Shown piece after piece: positions 43,794 through 52,995 of a DNA stretch of 64,000 bases; the stretch's first letter is position 1, and the number at the start of each line of letters is the position of its first letter. Source of the DNA: Dyadobacter koreensis (GTDB lineage: Bacteria > Bacteroidota > Bacteroidia > Cytophagales > Spirosomataceae). Made by a program: the position numbers and the translations under genes. The stretch is taken from contig NZ_FNXY01000002.1 in NCBI RefSeq assembly GCF_900108855.1, positions 248,001-312,000 on the forward strand, given 5' to 3'. Below the pieces are notes generated by a model. That model made no database searches. It was not told the origin of the DNA and worked only from the letters and a program-made list of their open reading frames with translations.

Positions 43794-46700
43794 ATGTTAG
43801 ATAAAATCATTCATTTCAGTATACATAACAAGTTTATCATCGGCTTGTTTATGTTGGCACTGATAGGGGTTGGCAGCTATTCGCTCAGCCAGCTTCCTAT
43901 TGATGCGTTACCTGATATTACCAATAATCAGGTACAGATAATTACCACGTCGCCTACTCTGGCGACGCAGGAGGTCGAACAATTTATTACTTATCCAATC
44001 GAACTTGCCGTAAAACCAATTCCTAAAATCGTTGAATTACGTTCAATCAGCCGTTTTGGGTTAAGCGTTGTTACCGTCGTTTTTGAAGAAAAAGTGGATA
44101 TCTATTGGGCCAGGGCGCAAATTTCGGAGAGACTCAAAGAAGCTGAGGAAGCAATGCCGAAAGGTCTGGGAAATCCTGAACTTGCTCCGATCAGTACGGG
44201 CCTTGGCGAAATTTACCAATACGTAGTTTTTCCTGAAAAAGGATATGAAAAGGAATATTCTGCCACTGATTTAAGAACAATTCAGGACTGGATTATTCGT
44301 CCGCAGCTGATCGGCACTCCTGGAGTTGCAGAGGTAAATACGCTGGGTGGCAGCCTCAAACAATACGAAATCGCCATTGAACCAGATAAGTTGAAGGCGA
44401 TGAACACGACCATCGCGGAAATACTGGATGCTTTGGAGCTCAACAATGAGAATACAGGCGGCGCCTATATTGACAAAAAACCGTACGCCTATTTCATTCG
44501 TGGCATTGGTATGGTCAACGGTATCGACGCGATTAATAAGATTGTTGTTAAAACAAAAAATGAAATCCCGATTCTTATCCGCGACGTGGCGACGGTTCAG
44601 ATTGGCAGCAGTATCCGTTACGGCGCCGTCACCAAAGATGGAAAAGGAGAGGAAGTGAGCGGAATGGTGATGATGTTGAAGGGAGAAAATAGCGCCGAAG
44701 TGGTATACAGAGTGAAGGCAAAAATGGAGCAGATAAAAAAATCGTTACCCAAAGGTGTTACTATTGAACCCTTCGTTGATCGAACGAAACTGGTAAATCG
44801 AGCTATCGGAACAGTGGAACGAAATCTTCTGGAAGGCGCGTTGATCGTGATTTTTGTTCTGATTTTGTTAATTGGAAACCTTCGTGCAGGGCTTGTTGTC
44901 GCTTCCGTAATCCCGTTATCTTTATTATTTGCCGTCAGTATGATGCATTTATTCGGCGTCTCAGGAAATCTTATGTCATTGGGAGCAATTGACTTTGGGT
45001 TGATAGTTGACGGCGCTGTAATTATTGTTGAATCAATCATTCATCGTTTGCAAACCAGTACTCGGGGCAAACTTACTGCTGCACAAATGGATGAGGAAGT
45101 GTACGAAGCTTCGGCGAAAATCCGGAGCAGCGCGGCTTTCGGGGAAATCATTATCCTGATTGTCTATTTGCCTATCCTTGCACTTGTCGGAATTGAAGGG
45201 AAAATGTTTGGCCCGATGGCGCAGACGGTATCCTTTGCTATTCTTGGTGCCTTCATATTATCGCTGACGTATATTCCAATGATGAGTGCGCTGGTTTTGA
45301 AAAAGCAGACCGGCCACAAGATCAATATTAGCGATAAGATCATGAATGTGCTTCAAAATATTTACCAGCCTGTTTTGATGGGGGCACTTAAAATGAAAGG
45401 GATTGTTGTCTCTGTCTCAGTCGTTTTTTTAGTCATCGCTATATTTATCTTCAATTCTCTGGGCGGTGAATTCATTCCGACTTTGGATGAGGGCGATATC
45501 GCTACGCACCTGATTATCGCTTCCGGGAGCTCACTTTCCCAGGAAATCGAGGCAACTACCAAGGCTGAGCAAATTCTCAAAACCAAATTTCCGGAGGTGA
45601 AAATGATTGTGACTAAAATTGGGAGCGCGGAGATTCCGACGGATCCGATGCCAATGGAAGCCAGTGATATGATTATTATTCTGAAGGAAAAAAGTGAGTG
45701 GACTTCGGCAAAAACCAAAGAAGAACTGATGGGTAAAATGGAAGAGGCACTGGAAACAATTCCCGGAGCTACAACAGAATTTTCCCAGCCAATCCAGATG
45801 CGTTTTAACGAATTGATGACGGGCATTCGAAGTGATGTTGCGATCAAGATTTTTGGAGAAGATATCGACAGACTTGTCAGTGCGGGCGATGATGTTTTGC
45901 AATTAATTCAGGAAGTAGAAGGTGTAACAGGAGCCAAAGCAGAACGGGTTTCGGGATTGCCGCAAATTACAGTCCGATATAATAAGGACAAACTCGCATT
46001 GTATGGATTGAATGTTGGAGATCTTAATAAAGTGATAAGAACTGGTTTTGCCGGTGAAAAGGCAGGCGTGGTATATGAGGGAGAAAAACGTTTCGATATG
46101 GTTGTTCGCCTGGCAATTGAGCACCGACAGGATATTTCCAGCCTGAAAACGCTTTTTGTTTCGTTACCGTCCGGAAGCCAGATTCCTCTGGAACAGGTTG
46201 CCGATATCAACTACGAACCTGGTCCCATGCAGATCAGCCGGGAAGACGGAAAGCGTAGGATTGTGGTTGGCTTTAATGTCAGAAACAAGGACGTGAAAAC
46301 GGTTATTGATGAAATTGAAAAGAAACTAGATGCAAGATTAAAACTTCCACCCGGCTACTATGTAACGTATGGCGGACAGTTTGAAAATCTTGTAAAAGCG
46401 AATCAAAGATTGGCAGTGGCGGTTCCGGTAGCGTTGCTTCTGATTTTTGTGCTGTTATATTTTACATTCCGCTCAGTCAGACAATCTCTTCTGATTTTTT
46501 CAGCCATTCCTTTTTCTGCCATTGGTGGCGTTTTCGCGTTGTGGATTCGGAATATGCCATTCAGTATTTCGGCCGGAGTCGGATTTATTGCCTTGTTCGG
46601 TGTAGCCGTATTGAATGGAATTGTACTGATCGGTTATTTCAATCAACTGAAAATCGAAGGGAAAACAGATTTGATGGAACGTATTAAATTGGGAACACGC

Positions 46701-48131
46701 GTTCGTTTACGCCCCGTGATCATGACAGCTGCTGTTGCGTCATTGGGTTTTTTACCCATGGCATTGAGTACAAGTGCAGGTGCGGAAGTTCAAAAACCAC
46801 TCGCGACGGTTGTAATCGGAGGCCTTGTCAGCGCAACATTTTTGACATTGATAGTACTTCCGATTTTGTACTGGTATTTTGAAAAAAATATAAAGCTGAG
46901 CAAACACGGTATAACAACGGCGCTTCTTTTGCTGCTGACGTTAACTGTCAATGCCCAGAATTCAAACACATTGAATCTGCAACAGGCGATTGATCTGGGA
47001 TTAAAAAACAACCAACTTTTATCCGCAGGAGAATTGGAAATAAAAATGCAGTCGCAACTTACCGGAACCGCATTTGATATTCCGAAGACAAATATAGAAG
47101 GAATGTTCGGGCAGTATAATACAAAGGCTTTCGATCAGAACTACGATATTTCTCAGACATTCAATCCGTTTCTTTACGGCGCAAGAAAAGATGTTTTAGT
47201 CAACAATCTCAAAGGAAGCCAGCTTAAACTTGAACAGTCGAAAAGAGAAATTATTTATCTGATTCGTCAGAACTGGAATACGATTATTTATTTAAACAAA
47301 ATGAATCAATCGTTGAACAAACAACGAGCGCTGTTGGCCCAATTTGTGAAAGCGGCCTCTCTGAGATTTCAGACAGGCGAGACAAATCTGCTGGAAAAAA
47401 CGACCGCTGTAACCCGTGAACAGGAGATTCTGCAACGGATCAAACAAAATGGAAGTTTAATCACCGTAGAAAAATCAAAAATCCGGGTGCTGCTGAACCT
47501 GAATTCTGATTTTTTTGTCAGTGATACCATCTTCGATTCTCAGCCAATAAGCCAACTTTTAGACAGCACATTAATTAAACAAAATCCTGCTTTTTTGCAT
47601 GCGGCCCAACAAATAGAAATAGCGAAATCGGGCAAAAATCTGGAAAGGGCGATGCTGCTTCCTGATTTTACTGCCGGATATTTTGTTCAGTCGCTGACTG
47701 GAAATCAGGATGTAAGCGGCCAGAATATAAATTACAACGGCGTGCCGCGCTTTCAGGGATTCAGGGCTGGAATTTCGATTCCTGTTTTTGCTAAAAATTA
47801 TAAATCCAGAATTCAGGCCGCGGAAACCAATATTCAATTGCAGCAAAAAAATGTTGATTACATGCAAACACAATTGCAAAGTCAGTATCAGCAGCAACTG
47901 ACACAGCTTTTTACCTATCAGTCATTGATTGACTATTACAAAACATCTGCCCTTCCGAACGCTCAAACGATTTCGCTAAATGCTGCAAAAGGATATGCAA
48001 GCGGAGAAATTTCGTACGTGGAATATCTTCAGGCAAACCAAACGGCATTGGATATTGAAACGAATTATCTACGGGCAATTGCAGATTTTAACCAGGCGTA
48101 TGCCGGGTTACAGTACTTATTAAATCAATAA
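43794..48131 (+). CDS. CusA/CzcA heavy-metal RND efflux pump fused to a TolC-like outer-membrane factor
   Basis: A 1445-residue protein. Residues ~1-1040 form an RND pump with 12 expected transmembrane helices and two periplasmic loops; the family motif DFGLIVDGAVIIVESII near residue 402 is the heavy-metal-efflux (HME) signature with proton-relay Asp residues. GSAEIPTDPMPME near residue 609 lies in the substrate region. From about residue 1042 a second hydrophobic segment ending VNAQ begins, and residues ~1065-1445 form a TolC-like coiled-coil/outer-membrane domain (LNLQQAIDLGLKNN, SLRFQTGETNLLEKTTA, YASGEISYVEYLQ). Pump and outer-membrane factor are thus in one polypeptide. The CusB-type adaptor gene follows after 8 bases. 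Substrate is probably Cu, Ag, Zn or Co. Confidence 0.92.
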   Translation: MLDKIIHFSIHNKFIIGLFMLALIGVGSYSLSQLPIDALPDITNNQVQIITTSPTLATQEVEQFITYPIELAVKPIPKIVELRSISRFGLSVVTVVFEEKVDIYWARAQISERLKEAEEAMPKGLGNPELAPISTGLGEIYQYVVFPEKGYEKEYSATDLRTIQDWIIRPQLIGTPGVAEVNTLGGSLKQYEIAIEPDKLKAMNTTIAEILDALELNNENTGGAYIDKKPYAYFIRGIGMVNGIDAINKIVVKTKNEIPILIRDVATVQIGSSIRYGAVTKDGKGEEVSGMVMMLKGENSAEVVYRVKAKMEQIKKSLPKGVTIEPFVDRTKLVNRAIGTVERNLLEGALIVIFVLILLIGNLRAGLVVASVIPLSLLFAVSMMHLFGVSGNLMSLGAIDFGLIVDGAVIIVESIIHRLQTSTRGKLTAAQMDEEVYEASAKIRSSAAFGEIIILIVYLPILALVGIEGKMFGPMAQTVSFAILGAFILSLTYIPMMSALVLKKQTGHKINISDKIMNVLQNIYQPVLMGALKMKGIVVSVSVVFLVIAIFIFNSLGGEFIPTLDEGDIATHLIIASGSSLSQEIEATTKAEQILKTKFPEVKMIVTKIGSAEIPTDPMPMEASDMIIILKEKSEWTSAKTKEELMGKMEEALETIPGATTEFSQPIQMRFNELMTGIRSDVAIKIFGEDIDRLVSAGDDVLQLIQEVEGVTGAKAERVSGLPQITVRYNKDKLALYGLNVGDLNKVIRTGFAGEKAGVVYEGEKRFDMVVRLAIEHRQDISSLKTLFVSLPSGSQIPLEQVADINYEPGPMQISREDGKRRIVVGFNVRNKDVKTVIDEIEKKLDARLKLPPGYYVTYGGQFENLVKANQRLAVAVPVALLLIFVLLYFTFRSVRQSLLIFSAIPFSAIGGVFALWIRNMPFSISAGVGFIALFGVAVLNGIVLIGYFNQLKIEGKTDLMERIKLGTRVRLRPVIMTAAVASLGFLPMALSTSAGAEVQKPLATVVIGGLVSATFLTLIVLPILYWYFEKNIKLSKHGITTALLLLLTLTVNAQNSNTLNLQQAIDLGLKNNQLLSAGELEIKMQSQLTGTAFDIPKTNIEGMFGQYNTKAFDQNYDISQTFNPFLYGARKDVLVNNLKGSQLKLEQSKREIIYLIRQNWNTIIYLNKMNQSLNKQRALLAQFVKAASLRFQTGETNLLEKTTAVTREQEILQRIKQNGSLITVEKSKIRVLLNLNSDFFVSDTIFDSQPISQLLDSTLIKQNPAFLHAAQQIEIAKSGKNLERAMLLPDFTAGYFVQSLTGNQDVSGQNINYNGVPRFQGFRAGISIPVFAKNYKSRIQAAETNIQLQQKNVDYMQTQLQSQYQQQLTQLFTYQSLIDYYKTSALPNAQTISLNAAKGYASGEISYVEYLQANQTALDIETNYLRAIADFNQAYAGLQYLLNQ

Positions 48132-48139
48132 TTAAAGAG

Positions 48140-49393
48140 ATGAGATTTAGATCGAAAATATACGGATGTCTGCTGTTGGTATTTTTTGCAAGTGTTGCTT
48201 CCTGCAAAAAAACTTCCGAAGAATCTAAGGAGCATGGTGATCAGCACGAGCATGCTGACGAAAAAGGAGAACACAAAGAAGCTGAGAATAAGGAGGTCGA
48301 GCTGAATAGCGCTCAGTATGACGCATCGGCTATTGTTCTGGGGACTTTTGAGCAAAAAAATCTGAGCGAAGTGATTAATGCAAATGGTTACACCAAACTT
48401 CCACCGCAAAACCAGGCTGATGTTTCTGTTTTTATGCCCGGAATTATTAAAACCATTAAAGTCATCGAAGGTCAGCACGTAAGAGCAGGAGAGACCATTG
48501 CGACGCTTGAAAGTCCGGAATTTCCGAAGCTTCAGGAGGCATATCTAACTGCTGAAAGTAATATGGAATTCCTGGCAGCTGAGTTTGAAAGACAAAAAAC
48601 GTTGTCTGAAGAAAATGTGAACGCGAGAAAATCTTTTCAAAAAGTTAAAGCCGATTTCGAAACCGAAAAGGTAAAACTTAATTCGCTTAAAAAACAATTA
48701 AATATGCTTCATTTGGCAAGTTCGGGCACGGCAAGTATTTCGTCAACAGTTGCTGTTACCGCTCCGATTTCAGGTTATATCACAGAAGTAAATATCAAGA
48801 TCGGCAGTAACGTCCAACCCGGAAATCCTCTTTTTAGTATCGTGGATAACAGCAAAATGCACGTTGATTTGCTTGTTTATGAAAAGGACCTGCAAAAGGT
48901 AAAACCTGATCAGACAGTTCGCTTTGTTCTGACCAATCAGGATAATTCAGAGATACAGGGAAAGATTTTCAGTGTTGGAAAGGCATTTGAAAATGAGACG
49001 AAATCTGTCGCCGTTCATGCAGACATATTAAATGACAAACAAATTCTTATTCCGGGTATGTACGTAAATGCGCTGATCGACATTGGTAAAAACCGGGTAA
49101 ACGCTTTACCTGTTGATGCTGTTGTTAAGGCAGATGGAAGAGAATTCATTTTTATTCTGGAAGAAATTCATAATGTGAGTGAGAAAGATATTGAAAATAA
49201 GGAGGCGGAAAGTGAAAAAAAGCTATATCATTTTCAGCGTATTGAAGTGAAATCAGGAACAGCGCAGTTGGGATACATTCAGGTGACACCCCTTCAAAAA
49301 TTAGCAGAGGACGCCAAGATCGTTTTGAAAGGCTCCTATTATATTCAAAGTCACTTGCTGAAAAGTGAAGGCAGCGGCGGACATGAACATTAA
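48140..49393 (+). CDS. RND periplasmic adaptor (CusB/HlyD type) lipoprotein
   Basis: A 417-residue membrane fusion protein that links an RND pump to its outer-membrane partner. A lipoprotein signal ends ASVASC (Cys22). A His/Glu/Lys-rich stretch (HGDQHEHADEKGEHK) follows and could bind metal. The adaptor proper has a beta-barrel and lipoyl/hairpin region: FMPGIIKTIKVIEGQHVRAG near residue 97, a coiled-coil at about 130-190 and VTAPISGYITEVNIKIGS near residue 210. Its start is 8 bases after the CusA-TolC stop, so the genes are co-transcribed. It presumably delivers metals to the pump. Confidence 0.93.
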   Translation: MRFRSKIYGCLLLVFFASVASCKKTSEESKEHGDQHEHADEKGEHKEAENKEVELNSAQYDASAIVLGTFEQKNLSEVINANGYTKLPPQNQADVSVFMPGIIKTIKVIEGQHVRAGETIATLESPEFPKLQEAYLTAESNMEFLAAEFERQKTLSEENVNARKSFQKVKADFETEKVKLNSLKKQLNMLHLASSGTASISSTVAVTAPISGYITEVNIKIGSNVQPGNPLFSIVDNSKMHVDLLVYEKDLQKVKPDQTVRFVLTNQDNSEIQGKIFSVGKAFENETKSVAVHADILNDKQILIPGMYVNALIDIGKNRVNALPVDAVVKADGREFIFILEEIHNVSEKDIENKEAESEKKLYHFQRIEVKSGTAQLGYIQVTPLQKLAEDAKIVLKGSYYIQSHLLKSEGSGGHEH

Positions 49394-49430
49394 GAAAATT
49401 CCAGGGATTGCTTAATCGAGATAGAAAATT

Positions 49431-50048
49431 ATGTATAGTATCATCACCGCTACGATATTGCTTGGGTTAGTGCACGCGCTGATTCCCAACCACTGGCTGC
49501 CATTAGTCGCTGTGGCGAAGGCTGAAAAATGGGAAAAAACCGATTTGTTAAGTGTTGGGTTTATTATCGCGTTGGCACACGTTGCAGGAACCGTCGCGCT
49601 TGGCATAGTTCTGGGAATTATTGGAACACGGATCGCCAATCAGTACAGTGCATTTGTAGACATTATCGCACCGGTACTCCTGATTATTTTCGGGTTAATT
49701 TATTTTTCCGTCAATCTTCCGCATCATCATCATGGAGCTCAGGAGGACGTGAAAAATTATGAAAAATCGAAAACGAGATGGATTTTTATTTTTGTCATGA
49801 TGATGTTTTTATCGCCGTGTCTTGAAGTCGAAAGCCTGTTTCTCTCAGCAGGTGCTTTCGGCGTGAAAAATGTTTTGCTGCTCGCCGTGGTTTATGCGAT
49901 CACCAGCATTGCCGGAATCGTAAGTCTGATTATGCTGGCCTATAAAGGGATTCATCTTGTAGATACCGATTTTATCGAACACAATGAGAAACGCATCACA
50001 GGCATTATCCTTATTCTTGTCGGGATTGTTACGTTTTTTGTCCATTAA
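49431..50048 (+). CDS. NicO/UreH-like membrane permease
   Basis: A 205-residue membrane protein with about six hydrophobic helices. Motifs LGLVHALIPNHWLP near residue 11 and ALAHVAGTVALG near residue 47 are the His/Asp-type features of NicO/UreH-like metal permeases. A His-rich cytoplasmic or periplasmic loop (LPHHHHGAQED, near residue 100) follows and could bind metal. It ends the metal-efflux operon, 37 bases after the adaptor gene, suggesting transport of nickel, cobalt or another cation. The transported ion and direction are not decided by sequence. Confidence 0.7.
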   Translation: MYSIITATILLGLVHALIPNHWLPLVAVAKAEKWEKTDLLSVGFIIALAHVAGTVALGIVLGIIGTRIANQYSAFVDIIAPVLLIIFGLIYFSVNLPHHHHGAQEDVKNYEKSKTRWIFIFVMMMFLSPCLEVESLFLSAGAFGVKNVLLLAVVYAITSIAGIVSLIMLAYKGIHLVDTDFIEHNEKRITGIILILVGIVTFFVH

Positions 50049-50067
50049 AGCAGTATTTGGAAATCAA

Positions 50068-50100
50068 ATGAAGTTGTCTCGAATCCTGAGGCAACTTCAT
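50068..50100. terminator. Hairpin after the metal-efflux operon
   Basis: ATGAAGTTGTCTC (50068-50080) pairs with GAGGCAACTTCAT (50088-50100) with one G-T wobble around a 7-base loop, between the permease and the convergent response regulator gene. A strong T-tract is missing. Confidence 0.6.
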
Positions 50101-50154
50101 CTAAAAACAGCGGTAATAAAAGTAAACGAAACACAATGGTTCTCAAACCCTGGA

Positions 50155-50766
50155 CTAGTAGGACTCTACTTTGTTCACCAGATCGACGACATTTTTAACC
50201 TGCATTTTTCGGTAAATTTTAAATTTCATCGTACTGATTGTAGAAGGGGCCAGTTTGAGCTCCTTCGCGATTTCAGCAGTGCGGGACCCTTTAAGAAGAA
50301 ATTGCAGAATTTCAGATTCTCTGGTAGACAGCAACGTCATCAGGTTTTGATCCATTAATCCTTCCAGTAAAAAGTCAGCTATTCTGTCGAAAATGTATTT
50401 TTTCCCCTTGATTATGGTACTAAGTGCTGATTGAAATTCAAATTTTGTCACCGTCTTCAGACAAATCCCGTCAACTCCTTTTTTCAGGTATGGAATCGCC
50501 CAGACTTTTTCATTTTCTTCTCCCAGAATAAGAATTTTAATATTCGGCTGTATCCGCCTGATACTATCGAAACTATTCAAATTTGAAAGATTTGAAAGTT
50601 TGATATCCAGTACCAGAATGTCAAAATAAGATTTTTTTAGTGCAGCCTGAAGGTTTTCCCAGCTGTCAGTTTCTGCGATTGATGCGTCACTAACATTTTC
50701 CAGAATTGAGGCCGTTATTCCCAGACGGAAAAAGTCATTTTTAATTAAAAGCAATACTCGTGTCAT
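50155..50766 (-). CDS. LuxR-type response regulator with degenerate receiver domain
   Basis: A 203-residue NarL/LuxR-type regulator: receiver domain (residues 1-~115) and C-terminal helix-turn-helix (~138-203, LSTRESEILQFLLKGSRTAE then IAKELKLAPSTISTMKFKIY). The phosphoacceptor Asp54 (VLDIKLSN) and Lys104 (CLKT) are present, but the acidic Mg2+-binding pair of the N-terminus is replaced by Ile-Lys (LLLIKND), and the conserved Ser/Thr of strand 4 is Gly82 (LILGEEN). It may therefore not be phosphorylated and could be controlled otherwise. No histidine kinase gene is near. It lies next to a second, canonical regulator on the same strand. Target genes are unknown. Confidence 0.85.
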   Translation of the reverse strand: MTRVLLLIKNDFFRLGITASILENVSDASIAETDSWENLQAALKKSYFDILVLDIKLSNLSNLNSFDSIRRIQPNIKILILGEENEKVWAIPYLKKGVDGICLKTVTKFEFQSALSTIIKGKKYIFDRIADFLLEGLMDQNLMTLLSTRESEILQFLLKGSRTAEIAKELKLAPSTISTMKFKIYRKMQVKNVVDLVNKVESY

Positions 50767-51228
50767 GTCATTTAGTTATAAGTTGATGATAATTTGCGCT
50801 GCGGGGCATAATTATTCGATGGAACGATCCGGCGATCTTCCGTTAAATGGTTTTTGGAGAGATTTTTCGGTATGAAAACCGATGCTCTCGACTTTCAAAG
50901 TTTGATCAGGTAATAAAAAAACATTCGGTCCGAAAATCCGGAAGACTTTCGTTGGATTGACAAAATGAAGGAATAATGAAGTTATTGAAGCGTTGAGAAG
51001 TTAGTATTTGACTTTATAGTCCGGGGGGCAAAATTGCTTTGATAATATTTTCTTTCATAGTTCTGTCGTGTGCGTTTGTGATATTCAATTTTCCTATCAA
51101 ATCTAACGGACATTTTTGAAAGCATTTGTCGAGATACTGGATCAATCACGTAGATATATCTCGATCGGAATCAACGATTAATTATCGAGATAATTTAATC
51201 ATATCATTATTTTTTTCGATTTCAGTTG
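50767..51228. other. Intergenic region between two response regulator genes
   Basis: About 460 bases between two leftward regulator genes. It holds an evenly spaced triple motif (51129-51192, described separately) and otherwise AT-rich sequence without an open frame. The promoter of the 50155-50766 gene must lie here. Confidence 0.5.
51129..51192. promoter_or_regulatory. Three copies of TCGAGATA at exact 28-bp spacing
   Basis: TCGAGATA occurs at 51129-51136 and 51185-51192, and its reverse complement TATCTCGA at 51157-51164; the three start 28 bases apart. The last two also form a 9-bp inverted repeat (TATCTCGAT / ATCGAGATA). The regular spacing and orientation suggest binding sites for a regulator, possibly one of the two adjacent LuxR-type proteins, or a structured RNA. 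Confidence 0.4.
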
Positions 51229-51864
51229 TTAAAAATTTTTCAGCAGCGAGACTTTTTTCGATAACTCGATCTCATCTGTCACTTCAAGCTTGTCAAAAAT
51301 TCTTCGTTTATACGTACTGACGGTATTTTCTTTCACTTTCAATATCAATGCAATTTCCTTTGTCCATTTCCCCTCGGTCAAAAGCTGCATCACGAGCATT
51401 TCCCTGGGCGATAAAGTCGTAATAGGATTTTGAAGCTTTTTCGACGTAGAATCTCCAAGGTCATTAAGAAGTGTTTGCTGTATGTGATAACTGACGTATT
51501 TACCCCGGTTTATCAGGGCTTTATAAGCCGCCTGAAATTCGTCGTGCGAAGACGATTTCGAAAGAAATCCATCGGCACCAGCCTGCATATATGGAAGCGC
51601 ATATACATCTTCGTCATATCCTGAATGAATGAGGATCAATATTTCCTGTTGACGTTTTCTGACAGTTTCCATCATCCGAATATTTTCTCCACCGGGAATA
51701 TCAATATCAAGAATCAGCAGGTCAAATTTTTCAACGTCCAGCAGTGAGAGGCCGGAAGGAAAATTGCCGGCTTGTGAAATGGTCGCTTTCGGATCAGACT
51801 CGGCGATCAGCTGTTTCAGTCCCAGCCTTATCAAAGGGTGGTCTTCAATAATTAGTATGTTCAT
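51229..51864 (-). CDS. LuxR-type response regulator (canonical receiver)
   Basis: A 211-residue regulator that binds DNA after phosphorylation of a receiver Asp. I chose ATG 51864 (MNILIIEDHPLIRLGL) over a GTG at 51888, because the receiver starts here and the GTG lies at the -7 element. Receiver residues are canonical: the acidic pair ED, the phosphoacceptor in LILDIDIPGG, Ser in HSGYDED and Lys in FLSKSSS. The C-terminal HTH is TLSPREMLVMQLLTEGKW then TKEIALILKVKENTVSTYKR. No kinase gene is adjacent, so it is an orphan regulator. It precedes, on the same strand, the related degenerate regulator. Confidence 0.93.
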   Translation of the reverse strand: MNILIIEDHPLIRLGLKQLIAESDPKATISQAGNFPSGLSLLDVEKFDLLILDIDIPGGENIRMMETVRKRQQEILILIHSGYDEDVYALPYMQAGADGFLSKSSSHDEFQAAYKALINRGKYVSYHIQQTLLNDLGDSTSKKLQNPITTLSPREMLVMQLLTEGKWTKEIALILKVKENTVSTYKRRIFDKLEVTDEIELSKKVSLLKNF

Positions 51865-51887
51865 GAAGAGTGTGTGCTTAATATTCA

Positions 51888-51895
51888 CAAATCTA
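51888..51895 (-). promoter_or_regulatory. -7 promoter element for the LuxR-type regulator
   Basis: Read on the minus strand this is TAGATTTG, an exact TAnnTTTG match, 23 bases before the ATG at 51864. Its position supports that start over the upstream GTG at 51888. Confidence 0.5.
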
Positions 51896-51978
51896 ATTAT
51901 TTATGAACATTGAGCTGATCGAAATGTATCTACAAAAACCGTCCGTTAAGTGACGGTTTAGTATAGACTTTCTTGTAT

Positions 51979-52027
51979 AAAAAAACTAAAACCCTGGGAA
52001 TTAGCTTCCAAGGGTTTTAGTTTTTTT
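51979..52027 (-). terminator. Rho-independent terminator after TIM-barrel gene
   Basis: AAAAACTAAAACCCT (51981-51995) is exactly complementary to AGGGTTTTAGTTTTT (52011-52025), a 15-bp stem. Both flanks are T-rich or A-rich, so it can act in both directions; on the minus strand it ends the TIM-barrel/Gfo-Idh pair. Confidence 0.85.
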
Positions 52028-52044
52028 TTATTGGATAAAGAAAA

Positions 52045-52989
52045 TTATGCAACGAAAATTTTGTCCATAAAATCTTTAATCGTTTGCAATCTCTTGCGAT
52101 CGCCGCCTGAAACTTCCGCAGATGCCCAGCCGGAATAACCAACTTTCTGCAAAGCTTTATTTACTTCCGGCCAGTTGCAATCTCCGTCAAAAAATTCTAC
52201 GTCGAACCCTTTCCAAAGACCCAGGTCATTCTGTTTTTTAAAACTGAATTCTTTCAGATCTAATTTCAAAATTCTTTTATCCAGAACTTCAATCCAGGAA
52301 ACTGGCCAGCCATAACGAAGCACATTACCTACATCAAAATACCAGCCGATCATTGGATGTTTGAAGTCGTCAACATATTTTGCTGCTTCGATAGGACTGA
52401 TCAAAAACTGATTCCAGACATTTTCGAGTGCAATCTTTACCCCCGTTTTTTCTGCGATCGGCAGCAATTTTGTTAATTCTGCACGGGAACGTTCATAAGC
52501 CTCAGCATAAGAAACCGTTGCATTAACGACGCCAGGAACGACCAGAACCGTGGTTCCGCCATATTGTTTTGTATCCCAGAGTGCCTTTTCAATTGATTTG
52601 ACACACTCTTCACGTTTTTTCGGATCCGGATCTGACAACGGTAATTTCCAGTGCATCGAATTAACAGTACCCGGAAGTTCGAGTCCTGTTTTATCCCGAG
52701 CCGCCAGAACTTCTTTCATATCAAGATTATCCGGAGAATCCAGCTCAACACCGTCGTAACCGATATCTTTCAGCATTTTAAATTTGTCCATGACAGACAA
52801 ATTTTCCTTTACCATACCCCATTTTAAGCTTTTCTTAATCATGGGTCTGGCCGGATTTACAGCCTGATTTGGAAAGTTACTGACGATTGGAGCAGCTGCG
52901 GTATCTGTTATCGAACTGATTCCTATGACAGCACCCGTAGTTGCCGCGGTTGCAAATGCAGTATTTTTTAAAAATTCTCTTCTCTGCAT
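52045..52989 (-). CDS. Tat-exported sugar phosphate isomerase/epimerase-like TIM barrel
   Basis: A 314-residue protein with a twin-arginine signal (RREFLK at residues 3-8, then a hydrophobic run). The barrel has LKDIGYDGVELDSPDN near residue 69, KIALENVWNQFLIS near residue 188 with a metal-ligand Glu, MIGWYFDVGNVLRYG near residue 215, and DCNWPEVNKALQKVGYSGWASAE, giving the xylose-isomerase-like metal site. Its start lies 6 bases after the stop of a Tat-exported Gfo/Idh oxidoreductase gene, so the two are co-transcribed. In Bacteroides, similar Gfo/Idh-plus-TIM-barrel pairs act in a keto-sugar route for breaking glycosidic bonds, an analogy and not proof of the same activity. Confidence 0.9.
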   Translation of the reverse strand: MQRREFLKNTAFATAATTGAVIGISSITDTAAAPIVSNFPNQAVNPARPMIKKSLKWGMVKENLSVMDKFKMLKDIGYDGVELDSPDNLDMKEVLAARDKTGLELPGTVNSMHWKLPLSDPDPKKREECVKSIEKALWDTKQYGGTTVLVVPGVVNATVSYAEAYERSRAELTKLLPIAEKTGVKIALENVWNQFLISPIEAAKYVDDFKHPMIGWYFDVGNVLRYGWPVSWIEVLDKRILKLDLKEFSFKKQNDLGLWKGFDVEFFDGDCNWPEVNKALQKVGYSGWASAEVSGGDRKRLQTIKDFMDKIFVA

Positions 52990-52995
52990 AAAAGA

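Noticed and set aside
51865-51888. GTG start adding eight residues to the canonical response regulator
   Set aside because: The added residues precede the receiver fold, and the GTG coincides with the -7 promoter element, so the ATG at 51864 is preferred.
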